64,000 bases of DNA from the NCBI GenBank assembly GCA_048595745.1, contig CP184361.1, one strand, 5' to 3'. The notes beneath the pieces are model-generated. The model saw only the letters and a program-made list of their open reading frames with translations. It did no database searches and was not told where the DNA came from. This stretch comes from Aquipseudomonas alcaligenes_A. Lineage in GTDB: Bacteria; Pseudomonadota; Gammaproteobacteria; Pseudomonadales; Pseudomonadaceae. This document shows positions 41,100 to 49,672 of this stretch, in pieces. Every line of letters starts with the position of its first letter. Position 1 is the stretch's first letter. The translations under genes were made by a program, and so were the position numbers.

Positions 41100-41480
41100 T
41101 TATTCGATGACCAGGATGCCGTCCATTTCCACCTGCGCGCCGCGCGGCAGGGCGGCCACGCCAATGGCGGCACGGGCCGGGTAAGGCTGCTCGAAGTAGC
41201 GGCCCATGACCTCGTTGACCTTGGCGAAGTGCGACAGGTCGGTGAGGAAGATGTTCAGCTTGACCACGTCCTTGAACGAGCCGCCGGCGGCCTCGATCAC
41301 TGCCTTGAGGTTCTCGAACACCTGCACGGTCTGCTCCTCGAAGCCCTGCACCAGCTCCATGGTCTTCGGGTCCAGCGGGATTTGGCCGGACAGGTACACG
41401 GTGTTGCCGGCCTTGATGGCCTGGGAATAGGTGCCGATGGCAGCCGGGGCGTTGGGCGAAGTGATGACGGTCTTGCTCAT
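41100..41480 (-). CDS. ridA: Reactive enamine/imine deaminase RidA
   Basis: RidA hydrolyses the reactive 2-aminoacrylate-type imines left by PLP enzymes. The 126-residue length is typical. Family marks are 'AIGTYSQAIKAGNTVYLSGQIPLDP' near the start and 'RAAIGVAALPRGAQVEMDGI' near the end, where the Arg that binds the substrate carboxylate lies. The ATG at 41480 fits the family start 'MSKTVITSPNAPAAIGTYSQ', and an in-frame ATG 12 bases further upstream is less likely. It lies 39 bp after spoT. Confidence 0.95.
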   Translation of the reverse strand: MSKTVITSPNAPAAIGTYSQAIKAGNTVYLSGQIPLDPKTMELVQGFEEQTVQVFENLKAVIEAAGGSFKDVVKLNIFLTDLSHFAKVNEVMGRYFEQPYPARAAIGVAALPRGAQVEMDGILVIE

Positions 41481-41519
41481 GGACAACTCCAATAGGCTTT
41501 CTTGTTGGGGCCGCGCGCC

Positions 41520-43628
41520 CTAGGCGCGCATGCGGGTAATGCGGATCACGCCCTTGAGGGCGCGCAGCTTCTTGATGACGCGCGCGAGATGCACGCGGTC
41601 ATGCACGCTGATGACCAGCTGGACCACGCTGATGCGGCCGTCGCGCTCGTCCATGCCGATCTTCTCGATGTTGCCGTCGGCGGCGTTGACGCTGCTGGCG
41701 AGCAGGGCAATCAGGCCGCGCTGGTGTTCCAGCTCGACGCGCAGTTCGACGTTGAATTCGCCGGCGACATCCTTGGCCCAGTTGAGCGGGATGCACTTCT
41801 CCGGGTTGTGGCGGATGTCGGCGATGTTCCTGCAGCTGTCCAGGTGCACCACCATGCCCTTGCCGGCGGACAAGTGGCCGACGATCGGGTCGCCGGGGAT
41901 CGGTGTGCAGCACTTGGCGTAGCTGAGCACCAGGCCTTCGGTACCGCGGATGGCCAGCGGGCCATCGTAGCTCGGTGCGGTCTCGCCACTTTCGGCCAGC
42001 AGGCGGCGCGCCACCACGTAGGCCATGCGGTTGCCCAGGCCGATGTCTTCCAGTAGGTCCTCGAGCACATCCAGGCGGTATTCGCCCAGCACGGCCTGGA
42101 TACGCTCCGGGGCGATCTTCTCCAGGTGGCTGTCGAAACCGGTGAGGGTCTTGTTCAGCAGGCGCTCGCCGAGGCTGATCGACTCCGAACGGCGCTGCAG
42201 CTTGAGCGCATGGCGGATATGGGTGCGTGCCTTGCCGGTAACCACGAAGTTGAGCCAGGCCGGGTTCGGTCGCGCGCCGGGGGCGGTGACGATCTCCACC
42301 GTCGAGCCGCTCTCCAGGGCCTGTGACAGCGGCGCCAGGCGGCGGTTGATGCGGCAGGCGATGCAACTGTTGCCGACATCGGTGTGCACCGCGTAGGCGA
42401 AGTCGACCGCCGTGGAGCCTTTCGGCAGCTCCATGATGCGGCCCTTGGGCGTGAACACGTAGACCTCGTCCGGGAACAGGTCGATCTTCACGCTCTCGAT
42501 GAATTCCAGCGAGTTGCCGGCGCGCTGCTGCAGTTCGAGGATGCCCTTGACCCACTGGCGGGCGCGGGCGTGGCTGCCCTTGGGCTGCTCGTCCTCGGCG
42601 GACTTGTACAGCCAGTGCGCGGCGATGCCGTTGTTGGCCAGCTCTTCCATCTCGCGCGTGCGGATCTGGATCTCGATGGGGACGCCGTGCATGCCGAACA
42701 GGGTGGTGTGCAGCGACTGGTAGCCGTTGGCCTTGGGAATCGCGATGTAGTCCTTGAAGCGGCCGGGCAGCGGTTTGTACAGGTTGTGCACGGCGCCGAG
42801 CACGCGGTAGCAGGTGTCGACCTTGTCGACCACGATGCGGAAGGCGTAGACGTCCATGATCTCGTTGAACGCCCGGCGCTTGCCGCGCATCTTCTTGTAG
42901 ATGCTGTAGAGGTGCTTCTCGCGCCCGATCACCTCGCCCTGCATGCCTTCGCGTTGCAGGCAGGCGGTGATCGACTCCTCGATCTTGTTGACGATTTCCT
43001 TGCGGTTGCCGCGGGCGCGCTTGACCGCCGTGCGGATGCGCTCGGAACGCATCGGGTACATGGCCTTGAAGCCGAGGTCCTCGAACTCCACGCGCATGCT
43101 GTGCATGCCCAGCCGGTTGGCGATGGGGGCGTAGATTTCCAGGGTTTCCTTGGCGATGCGCCGACGCTTCTCGCCGGCCAGCACTTCCAGGGTGCGCATG
43201 TTGTGCAGGCGGTCGGCCAGCTTGACCAGGATCACGCGGATGTCGCGCGCCATGGCCATGGCCATCTTCTGGAAGTTCTCGGCCTGGGCCTCGGCCTTGG
43301 TCTGGAAGTCCATCTGGGTCAGCTTGCTGACCCCGTCGACCAGTTCCGCGACGGTTTCGCCGAACTGGGCGTGCAGGGCTTCCTTGGCGATGCCGGTGTC
43401 CTCGATCACGTCGTGCAGCATGGCGGCCATCAGGCTCTGATGGTCCATGTGCATGTCGGCGAGGATATTGGCAACCGCGAGGGGGTGGGTGACGTAGGCT
43501 TCTCCGCTGCGGCGGCGCTGCCCGTCGTGGGCCTGCTCGGCGTAGAAGTAGGCGCGGCGGACCAGATTGACCTGGTCCGCGGCCAGGTAGGTCGAGAGTC
43601 GTTCGGCGAGGGTGTCTATGCTCGGCAT
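41520..43628 (-). CDS. spoT: Bifunctional (p)ppGpp synthetase/hydrolase SpoT
   Basis: SpoT sets the level of the alarmone (p)ppGpp. The 702-residue protein has the HD hydrolase domain (about 25-160) with 'HPLAVANIL' and the HD motif in 'MLHDVIEDTG', both intact. The RelA/SpoT synthetase domain (near 190-330), the TGS domain ('VFTPKGRIMELPKGSTAVDFAYA') and a C-terminal ACT domain follow. The intact HD site fits SpoT rather than RelA. It follows rpoZ by 63 bp, the usual rpoZ-spoT order. Confidence 0.97.
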   Translation of the reverse strand: MPSIDTLAERLSTYLAADQVNLVRRAYFYAEQAHDGQRRRSGEAYVTHPLAVANILADMHMDHQSLMAAMLHDVIEDTGIAKEALHAQFGETVAELVDGVSKLTQMDFQTKAEAQAENFQKMAMAMARDIRVILVKLADRLHNMRTLEVLAGEKRRRIAKETLEIYAPIANRLGMHSMRVEFEDLGFKAMYPMRSERIRTAVKRARGNRKEIVNKIEESITACLQREGMQGEVIGREKHLYSIYKKMRGKRRAFNEIMDVYAFRIVVDKVDTCYRVLGAVHNLYKPLPGRFKDYIAIPKANGYQSLHTTLFGMHGVPIEIQIRTREMEELANNGIAAHWLYKSAEDEQPKGSHARARQWVKGILELQQRAGNSLEFIESVKIDLFPDEVYVFTPKGRIMELPKGSTAVDFAYAVHTDVGNSCIACRINRRLAPLSQALESGSTVEIVTAPGARPNPAWLNFVVTGKARTHIRHALKLQRRSESISLGERLLNKTLTGFDSHLEKIAPERIQAVLGEYRLDVLEDLLEDIGLGNRMAYVVARRLLAESGETAPSYDGPLAIRGTEGLVLSYAKCCTPIPGDPIVGHLSAGKGMVVHLDSCRNIADIRHNPEKCIPLNWAKDVAGEFNVELRVELEHQRGLIALLASSVNAADGNIEKIGMDERDGRISVVQLVISVHDRVHLARVIKKLRALKGVIRITRMRA

Positions 43629-43691
43629 GGGCTTACCCCCTGCCGTGCTGGTATTGAACCCGGTGCCGCGAGACTTCGACCAGGCATGGGC

Positions 43692-43958
43692 TTACAGAGG
43701 CTCGTTGGCCTCTTCCTCGAAGGCGGCGGCGAACAGCGGCTCTTCTTCGACCAGGTCTTCCTGAGCGACGTACTCGGCATCGACCAGGCCGGCGGCGATT
43801 TCACGCAGGGCGACTACGGTCGGCTTGTCGTTCTCCCAGGCGACCTTCGGCTCCTTGCCGCCGGTGGCCAGTTGACGGGAGCGCTTGGTGGCCAGCATGA
43901 CCAGCTCGAAGCGGTTGTCTACGTTCTCCAGGCAGTCTTCAACGGTAACGCGGGCCAT
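43692..43958 (-). CDS. rpoZ: RNA polymerase omega subunit
   Basis: Omega helps the beta-prime subunit fold and join the enzyme and is needed for one ppGpp site. The 88-residue protein begins 'MARVTVEDCLENVDNRFELV' and contains 'ATKRSRQLATGG' and 'NDKPTVVALREIA'. The ATG at 43958 is the family start, and the longer frame is rejected. It sits between gmk and spoT, the standard order in gamma-proteobacteria. Confidence 0.97.
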   Translation of the reverse strand: MARVTVEDCLENVDNRFELVMLATKRSRQLATGGKEPKVAWENDKPTVVALREIAAGLVDAEYVAQEDLVEEEPLFAAAFEEEANEPL

Positions 43959-44063
43959 GGTGTTCCTCGTGGCAAATAGCAAATAAGGCTGGGCCCGGAT
44001 GGGCGAGCGGACTGAATAGTCTAAAAAATCACCAGCATTAAGGGAAGGCTTTTCGGCAGTCTG

Positions 44064-44684
44064 TCAGGCCAGCAGTTCACCCAGCAGGCCGGCATGGCGT
44101 TTGGCCTGCTGCTCGGCGTGCAGCTGGTTGGCACGGAAAATCGCCTTGAGATCGTCCAGTGCGTGGGCGAAATCGTCGTTGATCACCAGATAATCGTATT
44201 CCACGTAGTGGCTCATCTCGCTGACCGCGTCGCGCATGCGTCGTTCGATGATCTCGCCGCTGTCCTGGCCGCGGTTGGTCAGGCGGTGGCGCAGCGCTTC
44301 CTGGGTCGGCGGCAGGATGAAGATCGACTTGGCCTGCGGCATCAGGTGGCGCACCTGCTGGGCGCCCTGCCAGTCGATCTCGAGGATCAGGTCGAAGCCT
44401 TCGGCCAGGGTCTGCTCGATCCACGTCTGCGAGGTGCCGTAGAAGTTGTCGAACACCTGCGCGTGCTCAAGGAACTCGCCGCGCTCGACCATGGCGCCAA
44501 AGATTTCGCGGCTGACGAAGTGGTAGTTGACCCCGTCGACCTCGCCCGGACGCATGGCGCGGGTGGTGTGCGAGACGGATACGCGAATGCGTGACTCGCT
44601 GTCGAGCAGGGCCTTGACCAGGCTGGTCTTGCCGGCGCCGGACGGCGCGGAAACGATGTAGAGGGTGCCGGTGGTGACGGTCAT
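44064..44684 (-). CDS. gmk: Guanylate kinase
   Basis: Gmk phosphorylates GMP to GDP with ATP. The 206-residue protein has the P-loop 'SAPSGAGKT' (12-20) and the GMP-binding segments 'RVSVSHTTRAMRPGEVDG' and 'YGTSQTWIEQTL'. The lid and 'RRMRDAVSEMSHY' follow. The ATG at 44684 has AGGA at a fair distance. An in-frame ATG at 44705 would add seven residues and cannot be fully ruled out. It precedes rpoZ. Confidence 0.96.
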   Translation of the reverse strand: MTVTTGTLYIVSAPSGAGKTSLVKALLDSESRIRVSVSHTTRAMRPGEVDGVNYHFVSREIFGAMVERGEFLEHAQVFDNFYGTSQTWIEQTLAEGFDLILEIDWQGAQQVRHLMPQAKSIFILPPTQEALRHRLTNRGQDSGEIIERRMRDAVSEMSHYVEYDYLVINDDFAHALDDLKAIFRANQLHAEQQAKRHAGLLGELLA

Positions 44685-44723
44685 CTTGCTGTCCTGGTGA
44701 GGCATTGGCTCAAGCCTAGCGGT

Positions 44724-45587
44724 TTATTCGATGTTCTGGACCTGTTCGCGCATCTGCTCGATCAGGACCTTGAGGTTGACGGCGGCCTGGGTGCTGCGCG
44801 GGTCGAAGGCCTTGGAGCCGAGGGTATTGGCCTCGCGATTGAGTTCCTGCATGAGGAAGTCCAGGCGCCGGCCGGCGGCGCCGCCGGCCTTGAGCACGCG
44901 GCGCACCTCGGTGACGTGCGTGCTCAGGCGGTCCAGTTCCTCGGCCACGTCGCTTTTCTGCGCCAACAGCACCAATTCCTGCTCCAGACGCTGCGGGTCC
45001 AGTTCGGCCTGCAGTTCGGCGAAGCGTGCCTCGATCTTCTGCCGCTGGTTGCCCAGCATCTCCGGGATCAGCACGCGCAGGGTGGCGACTTCCTCGAGGA
45101 TGTTGTCCAGGCGCTCGTTGAGCAGCTTGGCCAGCTCGGCCCCTTCGCGGGCGCGGCCGTTCTTCAGCTCGCCCAGGGCCTGCTCGAACAGCTGCAGGGC
45201 GGCGGCGTTGAGCGCCTGCGGGTCGGCCGCGTCGGCCACCAGCACGCCCGGCCAGGCCAGCACTTCCAGGGGATTGAGCGGTGCCGGCTGGCGGATCAGC
45301 GCGGCCACCTGCTCGGCGGCATCGATCAGCTGGCGCGCGCGCTCACTGTCGATCTGCAGGCGGGAGCTGGTGCTCTCCTCGGCGAAGCGCAGGGTGCACT
45401 CGACCTTACCGCGTGACAGGCCCTGGCGCAGGGCTTCGCGCACCGCGCCTTCGAGGTCGCGGAAGGCTTCCGGCAGGCGCAGGTGCGGCTCCAGGTAGCG
45501 GTGGTTGACCGAGCGCAGCTCCCAGCTCAGGGTGCCGTGTGCCGCGGCCGACTCGACGCGGGCGAAGGCGGTCATGCTGTGCACCAT
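44724..45587 (-). CDS. YicC family RNA endonuclease-like protein
   Basis: The 287-residue protein begins 'MVHSMTAFARVESAAAHGTL', the family's typical opening, and has the conserved 'WELRSVNHRYLEPHLRLPE' near residues 25-43. The C-terminal region 'LDFLMQELNREANTLGSKA' is the other landmark. YicC proteins have been linked to RNA turnover. It starts the minus-strand run yicC-gmk-rpoZ-spoT and diverges from rph. Confidence 0.93.
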   Translation of the reverse strand: MVHSMTAFARVESAAAHGTLSWELRSVNHRYLEPHLRLPEAFRDLEGAVREALRQGLSRGKVECTLRFAEESTSSRLQIDSERARQLIDAAEQVAALIRQPAPLNPLEVLAWPGVLVADAADPQALNAAALQLFEQALGELKNGRAREGAELAKLLNERLDNILEEVATLRVLIPEMLGNQRQKIEARFAELQAELDPQRLEQELVLLAQKSDVAEELDRLSTHVTEVRRVLKAGGAAGRRLDFLMQELNREANTLGSKAFDPRSTQAAVNLKVLIEQMREQVQNIE

Positions 45588-45681
45588 GGGGGAACCTCGT
45601 GGAATGACGAATGAGGCGCGGGATTGTAGCGCAGTGCGACCACTGGCCCAATCTGGCGTGTCGCGCCGCCCATGGCGGCCC

Positions 45682-45687
45682 TATAAT
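45682..45687 (+). promoter_or_regulatory. Likely -10 box of rph
   Basis: A consensus TATAAT lies 57 bp upstream of the rph start in the yicC-rph divergent gap. The -35 position 17 bp before it (TGTCGC) is poor. Confidence 0.45.
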
Positions 45688-45744
45688 GCCGGCAGGTTTG
45701 GGCGCCCGGCGCCCGAGATTTCCGTTTTCTACAGGTATCAGCAG

Positions 45745-46464
45745 ATGAAACGTCCCAGCGGCCGTGCTTCCACCCAGTTGCGTTCCGTGCGCATCACTCG
45801 CAACTACACCAAGCACGCCGAGGGTTCGGTGCTGGTCGAGTTCGGCGATACCAAGGTCATCTGCACGGCCAGCGTCGAGGCTGGTGTACCGCGCTTCCTC
45901 AAGGGCCAGGGCCAGGGCTGGCTGACCGCCGAGTACGGCATGCTGCCGCGTGCCACTGGTGAGCGTAATGCCCGTGAAGCCAGCCGCGGCAAGCAGGGTG
46001 GTCGGACCCTGGAGATCCAGCGTCTGATCGGTCGCTCGCTGCGCGCTGCGCTGGACATGAGCAAGCTGGGCGAAAACACCATCTACATCGACTGCGATGT
46101 GATCCAGGCCGACGGCGGTACGCGCACCGCCTCCATCACCGGCGCCATGGTGGCGCTGGTCGACGCGCTGAAGGTGCTGAAGAAGCGCGGCGCGCTCAAG
46201 GGTGAGCCGCTCAAGCAGATGGTCGCTGCCGTGTCCGTGGGCATCTACCAGGGCGAGCCGGTACTGGACCTGGACTACCTGGAGGACTCGGCTGCCGAGA
46301 CCGACCTCAACGTGGTGATGACCGACGCCGGTGGCTTCATCGAAGTGCAGGGCACCGCCGAAGGCGCCCCCTTCCAGCCGGAAGAGCTGAATGCCATGCT
46401 GGCACTGGCCCAGCAGGGCGTGCGCGAGCTGTTCGAGCTGCAGCGTGCCGCCCTGGCCGACTGA
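45745..46464 (+). CDS. rph: Ribonuclease PH
   Basis: RNase PH trims the 3' ends of tRNA precursors by phosphorolysis. The 239-residue protein has the typical start 'MKRPSGRASTQLRSVRITRN'. It also has 'GQGWLTAEYGMLPRAT' and 'RTLEIQRLIGRSLRAALD' with the phosphate-binding Arg and Thr, and 'IDCDVIQADGGTRTASITGA' carrying the catalytic Asp region. The ATG at 45745 is chosen on family start. A longer frame reaches back into yicC. It diverges from yicC. Confidence 0.97.
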   Translation: MKRPSGRASTQLRSVRITRNYTKHAEGSVLVEFGDTKVICTASVEAGVPRFLKGQGQGWLTAEYGMLPRATGERNAREASRGKQGGRTLEIQRLIGRSLRAALDMSKLGENTIYIDCDVIQADGGTRTASITGAMVALVDALKVLKKRGALKGEPLKQMVAAVSVGIYQGEPVLDLDYLEDSAAETDLNVVMTDAGGFIEVQGTAEGAPFQPEELNAMLALAQQGVRELFELQRAALAD

Positions 46465-46488
46465 ATTCCCCTACCCGCGGAGAGCCCC

Positions 46489-46854
46489 ATGGAAGAGCAG
46501 AACCTCAGCCCCACCCCGAGCCCGGAAGCCCGTCAATGGGCGATGTTCTGCCACTTTGCGGCCTTTGCCGGCTTGCTGATTCATTTTGGCAACCTGCTCG
46601 GCCCGCTGGTGGTCTGGCAGCTCAAGCGCGACTTCGACCCCTTCGTCGATGAGCAGGGCAAGGAGGCGCTGAACTTCCACATCACCGTCTCCATCGCCGC
46701 GCTGGTGTGCATGCTGCTGGCCGTGGTGGTCATCGGCTTCCTGCTGCTGCCCTTGCTTGGTCTGGCGGCGCTGGTACTGACCATCATTGCCGGGATCAAG
46801 GCCAACGAAGGCCGCTCCTACCGCTACCCGTTGTGTTGGCGGCTAATCAAGTAA
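46489..46854 (+). CDS. DUF4870 family membrane protein
   Basis: The 121-residue membrane protein has three to four hydrophobic helices. The family phrases 'ARQWAMFCHFAAFAG', 'GPLVVWQLKRDFDPFVDEQGKEALNF' and 'ANEGRSYRYPL' are all present. This Tic20-like small membrane family has no settled function. It follows rph by 24 bp and is closed by a strong terminator. Confidence 0.9.
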   Translation: MEEQNLSPTPSPEARQWAMFCHFAAFAGLLIHFGNLLGPLVVWQLKRDFDPFVDEQGKEALNFHITVSIAALVCMLLAVVVIGFLLLPLLGLAALVLTIIAGIKANEGRSYRYPLCWRLIK

Positions 46855-46859
46855 TGCGA

Positions 46860-46885
46860 AGGCCCCGCTTGCGGGGCCTTTTTCT
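46860..46885 (+). terminator. Terminator after the DUF4870 gene
   Basis: AAGGCCCCGC-tt-GCGGGGCCTT is followed by TTTC. It closes the rph transcript. Confidence 0.88.
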
Positions 46886-46912
46886 GTAACCACTCACATA
46901 AGGAAATCGGAA

Positions 46913-47848
46913 GTGGCTGGAGCCAGTCTGTTAACTCTGCTCGATGATATCGCCAGCGTGCTGGATGACGTCTCGGTGATGACCAAGGTCGCGGCGAAGA
47001 AGACCGCCGGTGTGCTCGGCGATGATCTGGCGCTGAATGCCCAGCAGGTCACCGGGGTCAAGGCCGAGCGCGAATTGCCGGTGGTCTGGGCGGTGGCCAA
47101 GGGATCGCTGATCAACAAGCTGATTCTGGTGCCGGCCGCGCTGCTGATCAGCGCCTTCGCGCCCTGGCTGGTGACGCCGCTACTGATGCTCGGTGGTGCC
47201 TTTCTCTGCTTCGAGGGCTTCGAGAAGCTGGCGCACAAGTTCCTCCACAGCCAGGAGGAGGATCAGCAGCACCATGCCGAGCACGTAAAGGCGTTGAATG
47301 ATCCGGCGGTGGACATCCAGGCGTTCGAGAAGGACAAGATCAAGGGTGCGGTGCGCACTGACTTCATCCTGTCTGCCGAGATCATCGCCATTACTCTGGG
47401 CGTGGTGGCCGAGCAGGCCTTCATGCAGCAGGTCATGGTGCTGTCCGGCATCGCGCTGCTGATGACCGTCGGCGTGTACGGCCTGGTGGCCGGCATCGTC
47501 AAGCTGGATGACGCCGGCCTGTACCTCAGCCAGCGAGCCAGCGCCGCAGCGCAGAGCCTGGGGCGCGGCATTCTATGGCTGGCGCCCTGGTTGATGAAGC
47601 TGCTCTCGGTGGTCGGCACTGCGGCCATGTTCATGGTCGGCGGCGGCATCCTGACCCATGGCATCCCAGGCGCTCACGAGCTGATCCATCACTGGGTCGA
47701 GGCTGTCGGCGCAATTGCGGCGGTGGGTGGCGTGCTGGCCGTGCTGGCGCCGACACTGATCGATGCCGTGTTCGGCGTGCTGGTAGGAGCGCTGGTGCTG
47801 GTGCTGGTGAGCGTGGCGGGCAAGGCCTGGGGCGCGTTGCGCGCCTGA
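46913..47848 (+). CDS. DUF808 family inner-membrane protein (YedI-like)
   Basis: The 311-residue membrane protein starts at a GTG with AAGGAA ten bases upstream. It begins 'MAGASLLTLLDDIASVLDDVS', a DUF808 hallmark, and contains 'AAKKTAGVLGDDLALNAQQV' and 'FLCFEGFEKLAHKF'. Several hydrophobic helices fill the second half. Function is unknown. It is set off by terminators and converges with crc. Confidence 0.92.
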   Translation: MAGASLLTLLDDIASVLDDVSVMTKVAAKKTAGVLGDDLALNAQQVTGVKAERELPVVWAVAKGSLINKLILVPAALLISAFAPWLVTPLLMLGGAFLCFEGFEKLAHKFLHSQEEDQQHHAEHVKALNDPAVDIQAFEKDKIKGAVRTDFILSAEIIAITLGVVAEQAFMQQVMVLSGIALLMTVGVYGLVAGIVKLDDAGLYLSQRASAAAQSLGRGILWLAPWLMKLLSVVGTAAMFMVGGGILTHGIPGAHELIHHWVEAVGAIAAVGGVLAVLAPTLIDAVFGVLVGALVLVLVSVAGKAWGALRA

Positions 47849-47870
47849 GGCCATGGGGCGAGCTGGCTGC

Positions 47871-48650
47871 TTAGACGCTGAGCAGCCAGTCGTAGTCAAC
47901 GATCAGCGGTGCGTGCTGGGAGAAGCGCGGCTGACGTGGCAGCTTGGCGTTGCGCACGATGCGGCGCATGCCGGGCGTGAGCAACTGATAGTCGAAGCGC
48001 CAGCCGAGGTTGAGCATCTCCGCCTGCTCGCTATCCGGCCACCAGCTGTACTGGTCACCCTCGCGGCTGACTTCGCGCAGGGCATCGACATAGCCCATGG
48101 TGCCGATCACTTCGTCCAGCCAGGCGCGTTCCGGCGCGAGGAAGCCCGGCAGCTGCTGGCTGTCGCGCCAGTTCTTCACATCCAGCTTCTGGTGCGCGAC
48201 ATACAGCGAACCGCAGTAGATGTACTCGCGACGCTTGCGCCGCTGTTTGTCCAGGTAGCCGGTAAAGTCGTCGATGAACTTGAACTTGTGGTTCAGGCTC
48301 TCGTCGCCGCCCTGGCCGGACGGCAGCAACAGGGTGGCGATGCTCACCTTGTCGAAATCGGCCTGCAGATAACGTCCGTAACGGTCGGCCATCTCGAAGC
48401 CGAGGCCGTGGATCACTGCCTTGGGTTGCAGGCGCGAGTAGAGCGCGACGCCACCCTGGGCAGGCACTTCGGCATCGGCTGCATAGAGAAAGTAGCCATC
48501 CAGCTGATAGGCCGGATCGTCCAGTTCGAAGGAGGAGACTCTTGTATCCTGCAGGCAGATCACGTCGGCATTCTGGGCCTGCAGCCAGCTGAGCAAACCT
48601 CGCTCGACCGCGGCCTGAATACCATTCACGTTCACACTGATGATCCGCAT
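47871..48650 (-). CDS. crc: Catabolite repression control protein Crc
   Basis: Crc acts with Hfq to hold back translation of catabolic mRNAs when preferred carbon is present, a Pseudomonas-specific role. The 259-residue protein has the exonuclease III/endonuclease fold ('MRIISVNVNGIQAA' at the start, 'VICLQDTRV', 'WRFDYQLLTPGMR'). Crc has lost nuclease activity, and the Glu of the usual LQE motif is Asp here. The ATG at 48650 fits the 259-residue family length. It diverges from pyrE around an inverted-repeat element. Confidence 0.95.
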   Translation of the reverse strand: MRIISVNVNGIQAAVERGLLSWLQAQNADVICLQDTRVSSFELDDPAYQLDGYFLYAADAEVPAQGGVALYSRLQPKAVIHGLGFEMADRYGRYLQADFDKVSIATLLLPSGQGGDESLNHKFKFIDDFTGYLDKQRRKRREYIYCGSLYVAHQKLDVKNWRDSQQLPGFLAPERAWLDEVIGTMGYVDALREVSREGDQYSWWPDSEQAEMLNLGWRFDYQLLTPGMRRIVRNAKLPRQPRFSQHAPLIVDYDWLLSV

Positions 48651-48712
48651 AAATGGCCCCCAAAAACACCTGCGTGTATGATACCCGAGCTCATTCCCAT
48701 TAGCTAAATTCA

Positions 48713-48981
48713 TAGGGTCTGTTCGCGTTTTTTCGCGGCCGCGACGCAGCTGGTTTTTTCACGGAGCTAGGCGCGAGACACGAAGTTTGGTCGCCCAAAT
48801 GAGTCGTCGAGCAACGACGCGCCGTGCAAAAAACCGGCCCGTCCCTGCGGGTTGCGCGTCAAATGGCGCCATGCGTTGTTGCGGGACTTGCCAATGGATC
48901 GCCATTGCCTGCGCCCCGCGCCTAGCCTGGCGCCATTTGACGCGGCAATGCGGCTCGTGAAAAAAACGCCAGCAGACCCTA
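48713..48981. mobile_element. Inverted-repeat element (MITE-like) between crc and pyrE
   Basis: The ends form an imperfect inverted repeat: the left end reads TAGGGTCTGTTCGCGTTTTT and the right end, on the other strand, TAGGGTCTGCTGGCGTTTTT. The outermost TA may be a target duplication. Inside are further inverted repeats: GCTAGGCGCG (48766) with CGCGCCTAGC (48917), a perfect 17-bp pair (48855-48871 with 48928-48944) and CAATGG-atcg-CCATTG (48892-48907). No coding frame is supported. Size, ends and lack of a gene fit a miniature element or a structured RNA/DNA repeat. Confidence 0.7.
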
Positions 48982-49008
48982 GTAAATCCGTGCCGTACGG
49001 AGCTTTGC

Positions 49009-49650
49009 ATGCAGGCGTATCAACGCGAATTCATCCGTTTTGCCATCGAACGCGGCGTGCTGCGTTTCGGTGAGTTCACCCTCAAGTCCGGGCGCACCAG
49101 CCCCTACTTCTTCAATGCCGGCCTGTTCAACAGCGGCCTGGCGCTGGCCAAGCTCGGACGTTTCTATGCGTCCGCACTGATGGAGGCCGGTGTCGACTTC
49201 GATGTGCTGTTCGGCCCGGCCTACAAGGGCATCCCGCTGGCGGCCGCTACTGCCGTGTCGCTGGCCGAGCAGCATGGTCGCGACCTGCCCTGGTGTTTCA
49301 ACCGCAAGGAAGCCAAGGATCATGGCGAAGGCGGTACCCTGGTGGGCGCACCGCTGGCCGGGCGGGTGATGATCGTCGACGACGTGATTACCGCCGGCAC
49401 CGCGATCCGCGAAGTGATGCAGATCATCCAGGGCCAGGGCGCTCAGGCCGCTGGCGTGCTGATCGCGCTGAACCGCCAGGAGCGCGGCCAGGGTGAGCTG
49501 TCGGCGATTCAGGAAGTGGAGCGCGACTACGGCATGCCGGTGATCAGTATTGTGTCGCTGGAGCAGGTGCTGGATTATCTGGCGGGCGATGCCGAGCTGA
49601 AGAAACACCTGCCGGCGGTGGAGGCCTACCGCGCGCAGTACGGCATCTAG
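49009..49650 (+). CDS. pyrE: Orotate phosphoribosyltransferase
   Basis: PyrE joins orotate to PRPP to make OMP in pyrimidine synthesis. The 213-residue protein has the PRPP-binding motif 'VMIVDDVITAGTAIRE' near residues 121-136, 'SGRTSPYFFNAGLFNSG' near residue 28 and 'FGPAYKGIPLA' near residue 68. Its start lies only 27 bp from the end of the inverted-repeat element, so its promoter lies in or beyond that element. The crc-pyrE divergence is conserved in Pseudomonas. Confidence 0.97.
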   Translation: MQAYQREFIRFAIERGVLRFGEFTLKSGRTSPYFFNAGLFNSGLALAKLGRFYASALMEAGVDFDVLFGPAYKGIPLAAATAVSLAEQHGRDLPWCFNRKEAKDHGEGGTLVGAPLAGRVMIVDDVITAGTAIREVMQIIQGQGAQAAGVLIALNRQERGQGELSAIQEVERDYGMPVISIVSLEQVLDYLAGDAELKKHLPAVEAYRAQYGI

Positions 49651-49672
49651 TCCAATAGCACAGGTGTCTTAC

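Noticed and set aside
42384..43979. Plus-strand frame of 531 codons over spoT and rpoZ
   Set aside because: Antisense to two certain genes and of shadow-like composition.
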